From Actinomycetes bacterium (lineage in GTDB: Bacteria > Actinomycetota > Actinomycetes > Prado026): a stretch of DNA of 5,840 nt. Position 1 is the stretch's first letter; each line of letters opens with the position of its first letter. Where the stretch lies: NCBI GenBank assembly GCA_025455945.1, contig JALOLN010000133.1, forward strand, positions 1 through 5,840, in the 5' to 3' direction. The notes below the pieces were generated by a model. The model worked only from the letters and a program-made list of their open reading frames with translations. It searched no databases and had not been told where the DNA came from. A program made the position numbers and the translations under genes. Below are positions 1 through 5,833 of the stretch, one piece after another.

Positions 1-1706
1 TGGCGCTGTACCAGGTCGTCGCCGAGGAGCAGGGCGCCGACCCGGCGGTGCTGCAGGGGACGACCCAGAACGACATCGTCAAGGAGTACCTGTCCCGCGG
101 GACCTACGTGTTCCCGCCCGGGCCCTCGCTGCGCCTGACGACGGACATGATCGCGTACACCGTCAACCACGTGCCGAAGTGGAACCCGATCAACATCTGC
201 AGCTACCACCTGCAGGAGGCCGGGGCGACCCCCGTCCAGGAGATCGCCTACGCCCTGAGCACCGCCATCGCCGTGCTGGACGCCGTCCGCGACTCCGGCC
301 AGGTGCCGCCGGAGCGGTTCGGGGAGGTCGTCGCCCGCATCTCGTTCTTCGTCAACGCCGGTGTCCGGTTCGTCGAGGAGCTGTGCAAGATGCGGGCGTT
401 CGTCCAGCTGTGGGACGAGCTGACCCTCGACCGCTACGGCGTCACCGACGCGAAGCAGCGCCGGTTCCGTTACGGCGTCCAGGTCAACTCGCTCGGGCTG
501 ACCGAGGCGCAGCCGGAGAACAACGTGCAGCGCATCGTCTTGGAGATGCTCGGCGTGACCCTGTCCAAGGACGCGCGGGCCCGAGCCGTCCAGCTGCCGG
601 CGTGGAACGAGGCGCTGGGCCTGCCCAGGCCCTGGGACCAGCAGTGGTCGCTGCGCATCCAGCAGGTCCTGGCGTTCGAGTCAGACCTCCTGGAGTACGA
701 CGACCTCTTCGAGGGCTCGGTCGTCGTCAGCCAGAAGGTGGAGTCCCTGGTCGCCGCGGCCCGGGCCGAGATGGCCACGGTCGAGGCCATGGGCGGGGCA
801 GTGGCCGCCGTCGAGACCGGCTACATGAAGCAGCAGCTGGTGGCCTCGCACGCGGCCCGGCGCGCCCGCATCGAGTCCGGCGACGAGGTCGTCGTCGGCG
901 TCAACGCTTTCACCGAGAGCGAGCCGAACCCGCTGACGGGCAGCGGCGCCATCCAGGTCGTGGACCCGGCCGTCGAGCAGCACGCCGTCGACGCGGTCCG
1001 GGCCTGGCGGGCCGGGCGCGACCCCGCGGCGGTCGAGGCGGCGCTGGCCCGGCTGCGCGCGACAGCGGCCACGGCCGAGAACCTCGTCCCGGCCACCCTC
1101 GCCTGCGCCCGGGTGGGCGTGACGACGGGAGAGTGGACCCAGGCCCTGCGCGACGTCTTCGGTGAGTACCGCGCCCCGACCGGCGTCAGTGGCGTCGTCG
1201 GCGTCACCGAGGCCAGCGCTGAGCTCTCCGCCGTCCGGGCCGCGGTCGCGGCGACCGGCGACGAGCTGGGCGGGCGGCTGCGGCTGCTGGTGGGCAAGCC
1301 CGGCCTGGACGGGCACTCCAACGGCGCCGAGCAGATCGCGGTGCGCGCCCGGGACGCCGGCTTCGAGGTCGTCTACCAGGGCATCCGGCTCACCCCGGAG
1401 CAGATCGTCGCCGCTGCCGTGGCCGAGGACGTGCACTGCGTGGGCCTGTCCATCCTGTCCGGCTCGCACCTGTCGCTGGTGCCCGAGGTGCTCGACGGGC
1501 TGCGGGCCGCCGGGCTCTCCGACGTCCCGGTGGTCGTCGGGGGGATCATCCCGGACGCGGACGCCGAGCGGCTACGGGCCGACGGCGTGGCCGCGGTGTT
1601 CACCCCGAAGGACTACGACATCACCGCGGTGATGGGACGCGTCGTGGACGAGATCCGCCGGGCGCACGGTCTGCCCCTGCTCGCCGGGGCAGCCGCGGCG
1701 TCCTGA
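1..1706 (+). CDS. meaA: Ethylmalonyl-CoA mutase (MeaA/Ecm-type B12-dependent acyl-CoA mutase), 5'-truncated by window edge
   Basis: This enzyme is predicted to convert (2R)-ethylmalonyl-CoA to (2S)-methylsuccinyl-CoA by adenosylcobalamin radical chemistry, in the cytoplasm. The frame is already open at base 3 and gives 567 visible residues ending at TGA 1704-1706. Residues upstream of the GTG at 48 (ALYQVVAEEQGADPAV) continue the mutase fold, so that GTG is an internal valine codon and the true start lies outside; judged by family length (about 650-680 aa), roughly 100 residues are missing. Visible residues 16-23 (LQGTTQND) and 59-69 (KWNPINICSYH) belong to the substrate-binding TIM barrel. 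Residues 162-174 (NSLGLTEAQPENN) and 197-215 (QLPAWNEALGLPRPWDQQW) are the signature I associate with Ecm rather than methylmalonyl- or isobutyryl-CoA mutase. The C-terminal cobalamin domain has DxHxxG at 436-441 (D436, axial ligand H438, G441), S483-I-L and a VVGG loop. Substrate assignment is by family resemblance; another acyl-CoA mutase is less likely. Confidence 0.9.
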   Translation, partial: ALYQVVAEEQGADPAVLQGTTQNDIVKEYLSRGTYVFPPGPSLRLTTDMIAYTVNHVPKWNPINICSYHLQEAGATPVQEIAYALSTAIAVLDAVRDSGQVPPERFGEVVARISFFVNAGVRFVEELCKMRAFVQLWDELTLDRYGVTDAKQRRFRYGVQVNSLGLTEAQPENNVQRIVLEMLGVTLSKDARARAVQLPAWNEALGLPRPWDQQWSLRIQQVLAFESDLLEYDDLFEGSVVVSQKVESLVAAARAEMATVEAMGGAVAAVETGYMKQQLVASHAARRARIESGDEVVVGVNAFTESEPNPLTGSGAIQVVDPAVEQHAVDAVRAWRAGRDPAAVEAALARLRATAATAENLVPATLACARVGVTTGEWTQALRDVFGEYRAPTGVSGVVGVTEASAELSAVRAAVAATGDELGGRLRLLVGKPGLDGHSNGAEQIAVRARDAGFEVVYQGIRLTPEQIVAAAVAEDVHCVGLSILSGSHLSLVPEVLDGLRAAGLSDVPVVVGGIIPDADAERLRADGVAAVFTPKDYDITAVMGRVVDEIRRAHGLPLLAGAAAAS

Positions 1707-1728
1707 GGCGCGGCCAGCACCGCCGGAG

Positions 1729-2400
1729 CTAGAACAGGCGGGACGTCGGGTCGTCGTGCCCGCGCAGCGTGTCGTAGTCGAGGGTCCGGCACTCGATCCC
1801 GCGGTCGACGGCCAGCACGCGTGCCTGCGGCTTGATCTCCTGCGCCGCGAGGATGCCGCGGACCGGGGCCAGCAATGGGTCCCGGTTGAGCAGGTCGAGG
1901 TACCGGGTCAGCTGCTCGACCCCGTCGATCTCCCCGCGGCGCTTCACCTCGACGGCGACGGTCGCCCCGCCGGAGTCACGACAGAGCAGGTCGACCGGAC
2001 CGATCGCCGTGGGGAACTCGCGCCGGACCAGCCGCCACCCCGGGCCGAGGGTCTCGACCTGCTCGGCGAGCAGCTCCTGCAGGTGCGCCTCCACCCCGTC
2101 CTTCACCAGTCCCGGGTCGGTGCCCAGCTCGTGGGTGGAGTCGTGCAGCACCTCGGCGAGCGTGATGACCAGCCGCTCGCCGGCCCTGTTGGTCACGGTC
2201 CACACCCCCGCCGCGCCGTCGTCCTCGATGCGCAGCGTGCACGGCGGGCTCATCCAGTTGAGCGGCTTGTAGGCGCGGTCGTCGGCGTGCACCGAGACGG
2301 AGCCGTCCGCCTTGACGAGGATGAGCCGGGGGGCCAGGGGCAGGTGCGCCGTGAGTCGTCCCACGTAGTCGACGCTGCAGCGGGCCACGACCAGTCGCAC
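1729..2400 (-). CDS. nucS: Endonuclease NucS / EndoMS, mismatch-specific DNA endonuclease
   Basis: This 223-aa protein matches the normal length of actinobacterial NucS/EndoMS. The family cuts both strands near mismatches and replaces MutS/MutL mismatch repair in most actinobacteria. The N-terminal DNA-binding domain (about residues 1-110) opens MRLVVARCSVDYVGRL and contains DRAYKPLNWMSPP (41-53), a stretch highly conserved in the family. The C-terminal RecB-like nuclease domain carries GPVD (D137), the E151-V-K153 metal-site pair and the QLTRY helix (Q163), so the PD-(D/E)xK active site looks intact. The chain ends in PTSRLF, consistent with the short C-terminal beta-clamp-binding tail known for the family. 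The start is GTG at 2400, the first start codon in this frame that gives the conserved N-terminus; no clear Shine-Dalgarno precedes it. It lies 30 nt after the stop of the aldehyde dehydrogenase on the same strand and converges with the mutase gene, 22 nt apart. Stop is TAG. Confidence 0.94.
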   Translation of the reverse strand: MRLVVARCSVDYVGRLTAHLPLAPRLILVKADGSVSVHADDRAYKPLNWMSPPCTLRIEDDGAAGVWTVTNRAGERLVITLAEVLHDSTHELGTDPGLVKDGVEAHLQELLAEQVETLGPGWRLVRREFPTAIGPVDLLCRDSGGATVAVEVKRRGEIDGVEQLTRYLDLLNRDPLLAPVRGILAAQEIKPQARVLAVDRGIECRTLDYDTLRGHDDPTSRLF

Positions 2401-2408
2401 GGTCGGCC

Positions 2409-2414
2409 ACGCTA
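2409..2414 (-). promoter_or_regulatory. Candidate -10 element (TAGCGT) for a leaderless nucS transcript
   Basis: On the minus strand TAGCGT fits the actinobacterial TANNNT -10 pattern. Eight bases separate it from the GTG start of nucS, the spacing at which transcription would begin at or within a base or so of the start codon. The intervening bases (GGCCGACC) contain no Shine-Dalgarno. No recognisable -35 lies at the expected distance (about 2432-2437, inside the end of the dehydrogenase gene). This is inferred from spacing only; nucS could equally be read through from the upstream gene. Confidence 0.35.
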
Positions 2415-2430
2415 GCCCACCCCGCTGGGC

Positions 2431-3924
2431 TCAGCGGCGGCGGCCGTAGAGCACGCCGACCAGCCAGACGATGCGGTCCACGGTCTCCGGCGCGCGGTCG
2501 AACGAGGTCAGCGGCACCGGCAGCCCGAACCGCTGCCGCGTGATCGCCTTGGCCCGGGTGAACTCCTTGAGCCCGTCCGCGCCGTGGATGCGGCCGAAGC
2601 CGGAGTCCGCGACCCCGCCGAAGGGGAGCGCGGGGACCGTGGCGAAGGAGATCGCGGAGTTCACCGACGTCATGCCGGTGCGCAGGCGGCGGGCCAGCTC
2701 CATCCCGCGGCGCTTGGCGAACACGGCGGCCCCGAGCCCGTAGAGGCCACCGTTCACCCTGTCCACCGCCTCGTCGACGTCGCGGACTCGGGTCACGGAC
2801 AGCGTCGGGCCGAAGGTCTCCTCGGTGTTGGCGGGGGAGTCCTCGGGGACGTCGACGAGGACCACGGGGTCGACGAAGGGGGGCCGGACCGCCTGCGGGC
2901 CACCCACCACCGCGCGGCCCCCACGCTCGATCGCCTCCTCGATGTGGCGGCGGATCACGTCGACCTGCGACGGCATCGTGATCGGGCCGTATGAGGCGTG
3001 CGGGTCGGAGCCCGGGCGCAACTCGCGGACCCGCTCCACGAGCTTGGCGAGGAACGGCTCGTAGACGGCGTCGGCGACGAAGACCCGCTCGATCCCGGTG
3101 CAGGTCTGCCCGGCGTTGCTGAGACCGCCCCAGGCGGCGGCGTCCGCGGCGGCGTCGAGGTCGGCGTCGGCGTCGACGATGAGCGCGTCCTTGCCGCCGC
3201 ACTCGACGAGCACGGGGGTCAGCCGCTCCGCGCAGGCGGACATCACCTTCTTGCCGGTCGCCGTCGAGCCGGTGAAGGCGACCTTGTCGACGCCGGAGCG
3301 GCACAGCGCCGCGCCGGTCGCCCCGAACCCGGTGACCAGCTGCAGCACCGGCTGCTCGGGTACCACCTCGGCGAAGGTCTCGACCAGCCAGGCGCCGACC
3401 CCGGGGGTGTACTCGGACGGCTTGAAGACCACCGCGTTGCCCGCGGCCAGCGCGTAGGCGATCGAGCCCATCGGCGTGAAGACCGGATAGTTCCACGGTC
3501 CGATCACGCCGATCACGCCCAGCGGCTGGTACTCCAGCCAGGCCTGCTGGTTGGCCGAGAGCAGGCTGGGGCGGACCGTCCGGGGGCCGAGCACCTTGCG
3601 GGCGTGCTTGGCCGCCCAGTCCAGGTGGTCGATGGCGAGGATCGCCTCGAGCGTGGCGTCGTCCAGCGGCTTGCCGTTCTCGCGGTGCATGAGGTGGCCC
3701 AGCTGGCGCACCCGCCGGGCCAGGACACCGCGCCAGGCCAGCAGGCGCTCCCTCCGGCCGGCGAAGCCGAGGTCCGCCCACCACTGGGCAGCGAGCCGGG
3801 CCCGGTCCACCGTCTCGGCGATGCTGCGCTCGTCGTCGATGGGCCAGGTGGCGATGACCTCGCCGGTGGCTGGGTCGGTGGACGGGAAGCGCTCGAGCGC
3901 CTGACGGTCGTCGGCGACGGTCAC
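2431..3924 (-). CDS. NAD(P)-dependent aldehyde dehydrogenase family protein, substrate unknown
   Basis: A 497-aa member of the aldehyde dehydrogenase superfamily, which oxidises aldehydes to carboxylic acids with NAD(P)+. All core elements are visible: PWNYP with oxyanion-hole N145, FKPSEYTP with cofactor-binding K168, FTGSTATGKK (217-226) at the nicotinamide site, general base E241 in ECGGKDALIV, nucleophile C275 in NAGQTCTG, and E369 in EETFGP. GGVADSGFGR (436-445) is the usual C-terminal motif. The style of the E241 and C275 motifs recalls the broad group that includes diapolycopenedial-type and succinate-semialdehyde-type enzymes, but the substrate cannot be read. GTG 3924 is chosen because GGGAGG lies 5 nt upstream and translation from it gives normal family length; the open frame continuing upstream to 4632 is antisense to the divergent gene. 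The last 20 residues are hydrophobic (IVWLVGVLY) and end in RRR, an unusual tail that might associate with membrane. It is probably first gene of a unit with nucS 30 nt downstream. Confidence 0.91.
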   Translation of the reverse strand: MTVADDRQALERFPSTDPATGEVIATWPIDDERSIAETVDRARLAAQWWADLGFAGRRERLLAWRGVLARRVRQLGHLMHRENGKPLDDATLEAILAIDHLDWAAKHARKVLGPRTVRPSLLSANQQAWLEYQPLGVIGVIGPWNYPVFTPMGSIAYALAAGNAVVFKPSEYTPGVGAWLVETFAEVVPEQPVLQLVTGFGATGAALCRSGVDKVAFTGSTATGKKVMSACAERLTPVLVECGGKDALIVDADADLDAAADAAAWGGLSNAGQTCTGIERVFVADAVYEPFLAKLVERVRELRPGSDPHASYGPITMPSQVDVIRRHIEEAIERGGRAVVGGPQAVRPPFVDPVVLVDVPEDSPANTEETFGPTLSVTRVRDVDEAVDRVNGGLYGLGAAVFAKRRGMELARRLRTGMTSVNSAISFATVPALPFGGVADSGFGRIHGADGLKEFTRAKAITRQRFGLPVPLTSFDRAPETVDRIVWLVGVLYGRRR

Positions 3925-3929
3925 GGGGC

Positions 3930-3935
3930 CCTCCC
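3930..3935 (-). promoter_or_regulatory. Ribosome binding site of the aldehyde dehydrogenase gene
   Basis: GGGAGG on the minus strand, 5 nt before GTG 3924, is a strong purine-rich Shine-Dalgarno. It decides the start codon against the much longer upstream open frame. Confidence 0.75.
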
Positions 3936-3961
3936 GGGGGTCGTGGTGGCTGCTCCCCGCG

Positions 3962-3967
3962 ACTCTA
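3962..3967 (-). promoter_or_regulatory. Candidate -10 element (TAGAGT) for the aldehyde dehydrogenase gene
   Basis: TAGAGT on the minus strand fits the actinobacterial TANNNT -10 pattern. A start point about 7 nt downstream would give a leader of roughly 30 nt that includes the GGGAGG ribosome binding site. The hexamer at the expected -35 position (about 3985-3990) is GCGCCC and does not resemble a consensus, so this rests on the -10 and position alone. Confidence 0.35.
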
Positions 3968-3981
3968 GCCGCGGTGCTGGG

Positions 3982-3997
3982 GCCGGGCGCTCCCGGC
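3982..3997. repeat. Perfect 6-bp inverted repeat in the divergent intergenic region
   Basis: GCCGGG (3982-3987) and CCCGGC (3992-3997) are perfect inverted arms around a 4-nt spacer. The element lies in the only intergenic region longer than 30 bp, between the aldehyde dehydrogenase and hydroxyacyl-CoA dehydrogenase genes, and covers the position expected for a -35 of the leftward promoter. It could be an operator half-site pair or a small hairpin, but a repeat this short is easily found by chance in such GC-rich DNA. Confidence 0.3.
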
Positions 3998-4043
3998 GCG
4001 GGCGGCTCTGGGACACTGTGACCCGTCGAGTACCAGGCTTCCT

Positions 4044-4050
4044 GAGGGGA
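4044..4050 (+). promoter_or_regulatory. Ribosome binding site of the tandem hydroxyacyl-CoA dehydrogenase gene
   Basis: GAGGGGA lies 7 nt before ATG 4058 and supports that start. I see no convincing TANNNT -10 upstream of it on the plus strand between 3925 and 4043. Confidence 0.75.
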
Positions 4051-4057
4051 TCGCGAG

Positions 4058-5833
4058 ATGACGCGGCAGTTCACCAGGGTCGGGGTCGTGGGTCTGGGCA
4101 CGATGGGTGCCGGCATCGTCGAAGTCCTGGCCCGGCAGGGGCTGGACGTCGTCGGTGTCGAACGTGACGACGCCACCCTGGCCCGCGGCCGCGCCCACCT
4201 GGACGCGTCGACGGCGCGCGCCCTGAAGCGGGGCAAGCTCACCGAGGCGGAACGCGACGAGCTGGTCGGGCGGATCACCTTCACCACGGCGCTGGACGAC
4301 CTCAAGGACACCGAGCTCGTCATCGAGGCCGTGCCGGAGAGCCTCGAGCTCAAGCGATCGATCTTCGGGGCGCTCGACGCCATCACGGCGAGCGACACGA
4401 TCCTGGCGACGAACACCTCGTCCCTGTCGGTGACGGAGATCTCGGTGGCCACCGGCCGGCCGTCGAGGGTCGTGGGCATGCACTTCTTCAACCCCGCACC
4501 GGTGCTCAAGCTGGTGGAGATCGTCGGGACCGTCGTCGCCGACCAGCAGGTGGTGGCCGACGTCAAGGACTTCGCCGCACAGCTGGGCAAGACGCCGGTC
4601 GTGGTGGGGGACAAGGCGGGGTTCATCGCCAACGCGCTGCTCTTCGGCTACCTCAACCACGCGGTGTCGATGTACGAGACGCGCTACGCCTCGCGCGAGG
4701 ACATCGACGCCTCGATGCGCCTGGGCTGCGGCTACCCGATGGGTCCGCTGGCCCTGCTCGACCTCATCGGGCTCGACACCGCCTTCGAGATCCTCGACAC
4801 GATGTACCGGCAGTCGCGCGACCGGCTGCACGCGCCGAGCCCGATCCTCAAGCAGATGGTCACGGCCGGGTTGCTGGGCCGCAAGACCGGGCGCGGCTTC
4901 TACACCTACGAGGCGAAGAACTCCCCGGTCGTCGTCCCCGACGCGCTGACCCCGGCGGACGCCGGCGCTGACGAGGGTGCCCGGCCGGTGGCCAAGGTGG
5001 GTGTCGTCGGGTCGGGCACGATGGCGACCGGCATCGTGGAGGTGTTCGCCAAGGCCGGGTACGAGACGGTCTTCGTGGCCCGCGGCGAGGCCAAGGTCGC
5101 CAAGGTGCGGGGTGCGCTCGAGCGCTCGCTGGACAAGGCGGTCGCCCGCGGCAAGCTCGCCCAGGAGGACCGCGACGCGGCACTCGGTCGGGTCACCGGG
5201 ACCACCGACATGGACGACCTCGCCGACGTCGACCTCGTGGTCGAGGCCGTCGTCGAGGACCTGTCGGTGAAGCAGGCGCTGTTCGGTGCGCTGGACGAGA
5301 TCGTCAAGCCGGGGGCGGTGCTGGCGACGACGACGTCCAGCCTGCCGGTCATCGACTGTGCCGCCGCGACCCGTCGGCCGGCGGACGTCGTGGGGCTGCA
5401 CTTCTTCAACCCGGCGCAGGTGATGCGGCTGGTCGAGGTCGTCGCGACGGTCAACACCGCCGAGGACGTCGTGGCGACGGCGAGCGCGGTGTGCCGCAAG
5501 CTCGGCAAGCACGCCGTCCACTGCGGCGACCGGGCCGGCTTCATCGTCAACGCGCTGCTGTTCCCCTACCTCAACGACGCGGTGAAGATGCTCGAGGCCC
5601 ACTACGCGACGGCAGACGACATCGACACCGCGATGAAGGTCGGCTGCGGCCTGCCCATGGGGCCGTTCGAGCTGCTCGACGTCGTGGGGCTGGACGTCTC
5701 GCTGGCCATCGAGCAGACCCTGTACCGGGAGTTCCGCGAGCCCGGCTTCGCCCCCGCCCCGCTGCTGGAGCACCTGGTGACCGCCGGATACCTGGGCCGC
5801 AAGACCGGCCGGGGGTTCCGCGTCTACGCCTGA
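4058..5833 (+). CDS. Tandem two-domain 3-hydroxyacyl-CoA (3-hydroxybutyryl-CoA) dehydrogenase
   Basis: This 591-aa protein holds two full-length copies of L-3-hydroxyacyl-CoA dehydrogenase, each about the size of a normal single enzyme (280-290 aa). The family interconverts (S)-3-hydroxyacyl-CoA and 3-ketoacyl-CoA with NAD(P)(H); short single-copy relatives act on 3-hydroxybutyryl-CoA. Copy 1 (about 7-284) has the Rossmann motif G12-L-G14-T-M-G17 and E35 at the end of the second strand. Its catalytic residues, by analogy to human HADH S137/H158/E170/N208, are S121, H142 (MHFFNP), E154 and N192. Copy 2 (about 313-590) has S427, H448 (LHFFNP), E460 and N498, so both active sites look complete. 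In copy 2 the nucleotide motif is G318-S-G320-T-M-A323 and the E35 position is A341 followed by R342. An Ala/Asp/Pro-rich linker (about 285-311) joins them. No enoyl-CoA hydratase domain is present, so this is not a FadB/FadJ protein. ATG 4058 follows GAGGGGA. It is divergent from the aldehyde dehydrogenase gene. The C4-CoA role is inferred from family and the nearby mutase. Confidence 0.9.
   Translation: MTRQFTRVGVVGLGTMGAGIVEVLARQGLDVVGVERDDATLARGRAHLDASTARALKRGKLTEAERDELVGRITFTTALDDLKDTELVIEAVPESLELKRSIFGALDAITASDTILATNTSSLSVTEISVATGRPSRVVGMHFFNPAPVLKLVEIVGTVVADQQVVADVKDFAAQLGKTPVVVGDKAGFIANALLFGYLNHAVSMYETRYASREDIDASMRLGCGYPMGPLALLDLIGLDTAFEILDTMYRQSRDRLHAPSPILKQMVTAGLLGRKTGRGFYTYEAKNSPVVVPDALTPADAGADEGARPVAKVGVVGSGTMATGIVEVFAKAGYETVFVARGEAKVAKVRGALERSLDKAVARGKLAQEDRDAALGRVTGTTDMDDLADVDLVVEAVVEDLSVKQALFGALDEIVKPGAVLATTTSSLPVIDCAAATRRPADVVGLHFFNPAQVMRLVEVVATVNTAEDVVATASAVCRKLGKHAVHCGDRAGFIVNALLFPYLNDAVKMLEAHYATADDIDTAMKVGCGLPMGPFELLDVVGLDVSLAIEQTLYREFREPGFAPAPLLEHLVTAGYLGRKTGRGFRVYA
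4076..5827 (+). repeat. Internal gene duplication: two 278-codon copies at a 918-bp offset
   Basis: Codons 7-284 (4076-4909) and 313-590 (4994-5827) encode homologous dehydrogenase copies. Every landmark, from the Rossmann glycines to the terminal GRKTGRGF, is displaced by exactly 306 residues, so no net insertion or deletion separates the copies. By hand count, 143 of 270 positions (residues 11-280 against 317-586) are identical, about 53 percent. This is therefore an old duplication and fusion, not a recent repeat or an assembly artefact. Confidence 0.85.

Noticed and set aside
48..50. GTG at 48 as the start codon of the mutase gene
   Set aside because: The frame is open back to base 3 and the upstream residues continue the mutase family sequence, so this is an internal valine codon; the gene is truncated by the window edge.
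1707..1728. Bidirectional terminator between the mutase gene and nucS
   Set aside because: Only a 4-bp GGCG/CGCC pairing with a 10-nt loop and no T-run is visible; too weak to call.
1976..3784. Minus-strand open frame of 602 codons overlapping the aldehyde dehydrogenase and nucS
   Set aside because: It is an out-of-frame shadow of two well-supported genes on the same strand, with an Arg/Gly/Ala/Pro-rich product and no domain.
4012..4040. Plus-strand promoter for the tandem dehydrogenase (TGTGAC as -35, TACCAG as -10)
   Set aside because: TACCAG lacks the conserved final T, and its distance from TGTGAC is too short for a normal spacer.
2998..4167. Plus-strand open frame of 389 codons opposite the aldehyde dehydrogenase
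   Set aside because: It is antisense to strongly supported coding sequence, has low-complexity composition, and runs across the intergenic region into the next gene in the wrong frame.
3925..4632. N-terminal extension of the aldehyde dehydrogenase from a start at 4632
   Set aside because: The extra 236 codons are antisense to the tandem dehydrogenase and have no family similarity. GTG 3924 has a strong ribosome binding site and gives normal length.
3965..5773. Long minus-strand open frame of 602 codons opposite the tandem dehydrogenase
   Set aside because: Its product is rich in Arg, Gly, Asp, His and Val with no recognisable motifs, typical of the antisense of a high-GC gene. The plus-strand gene has complete catalytic motifs.
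4058..5833. Tandem repeat as an assembly duplication or recent recombination
   Set aside because: The two copies differ at nearly half of their residues throughout, so they are ancient paralogous domains and not a sequencing or assembly duplicate.
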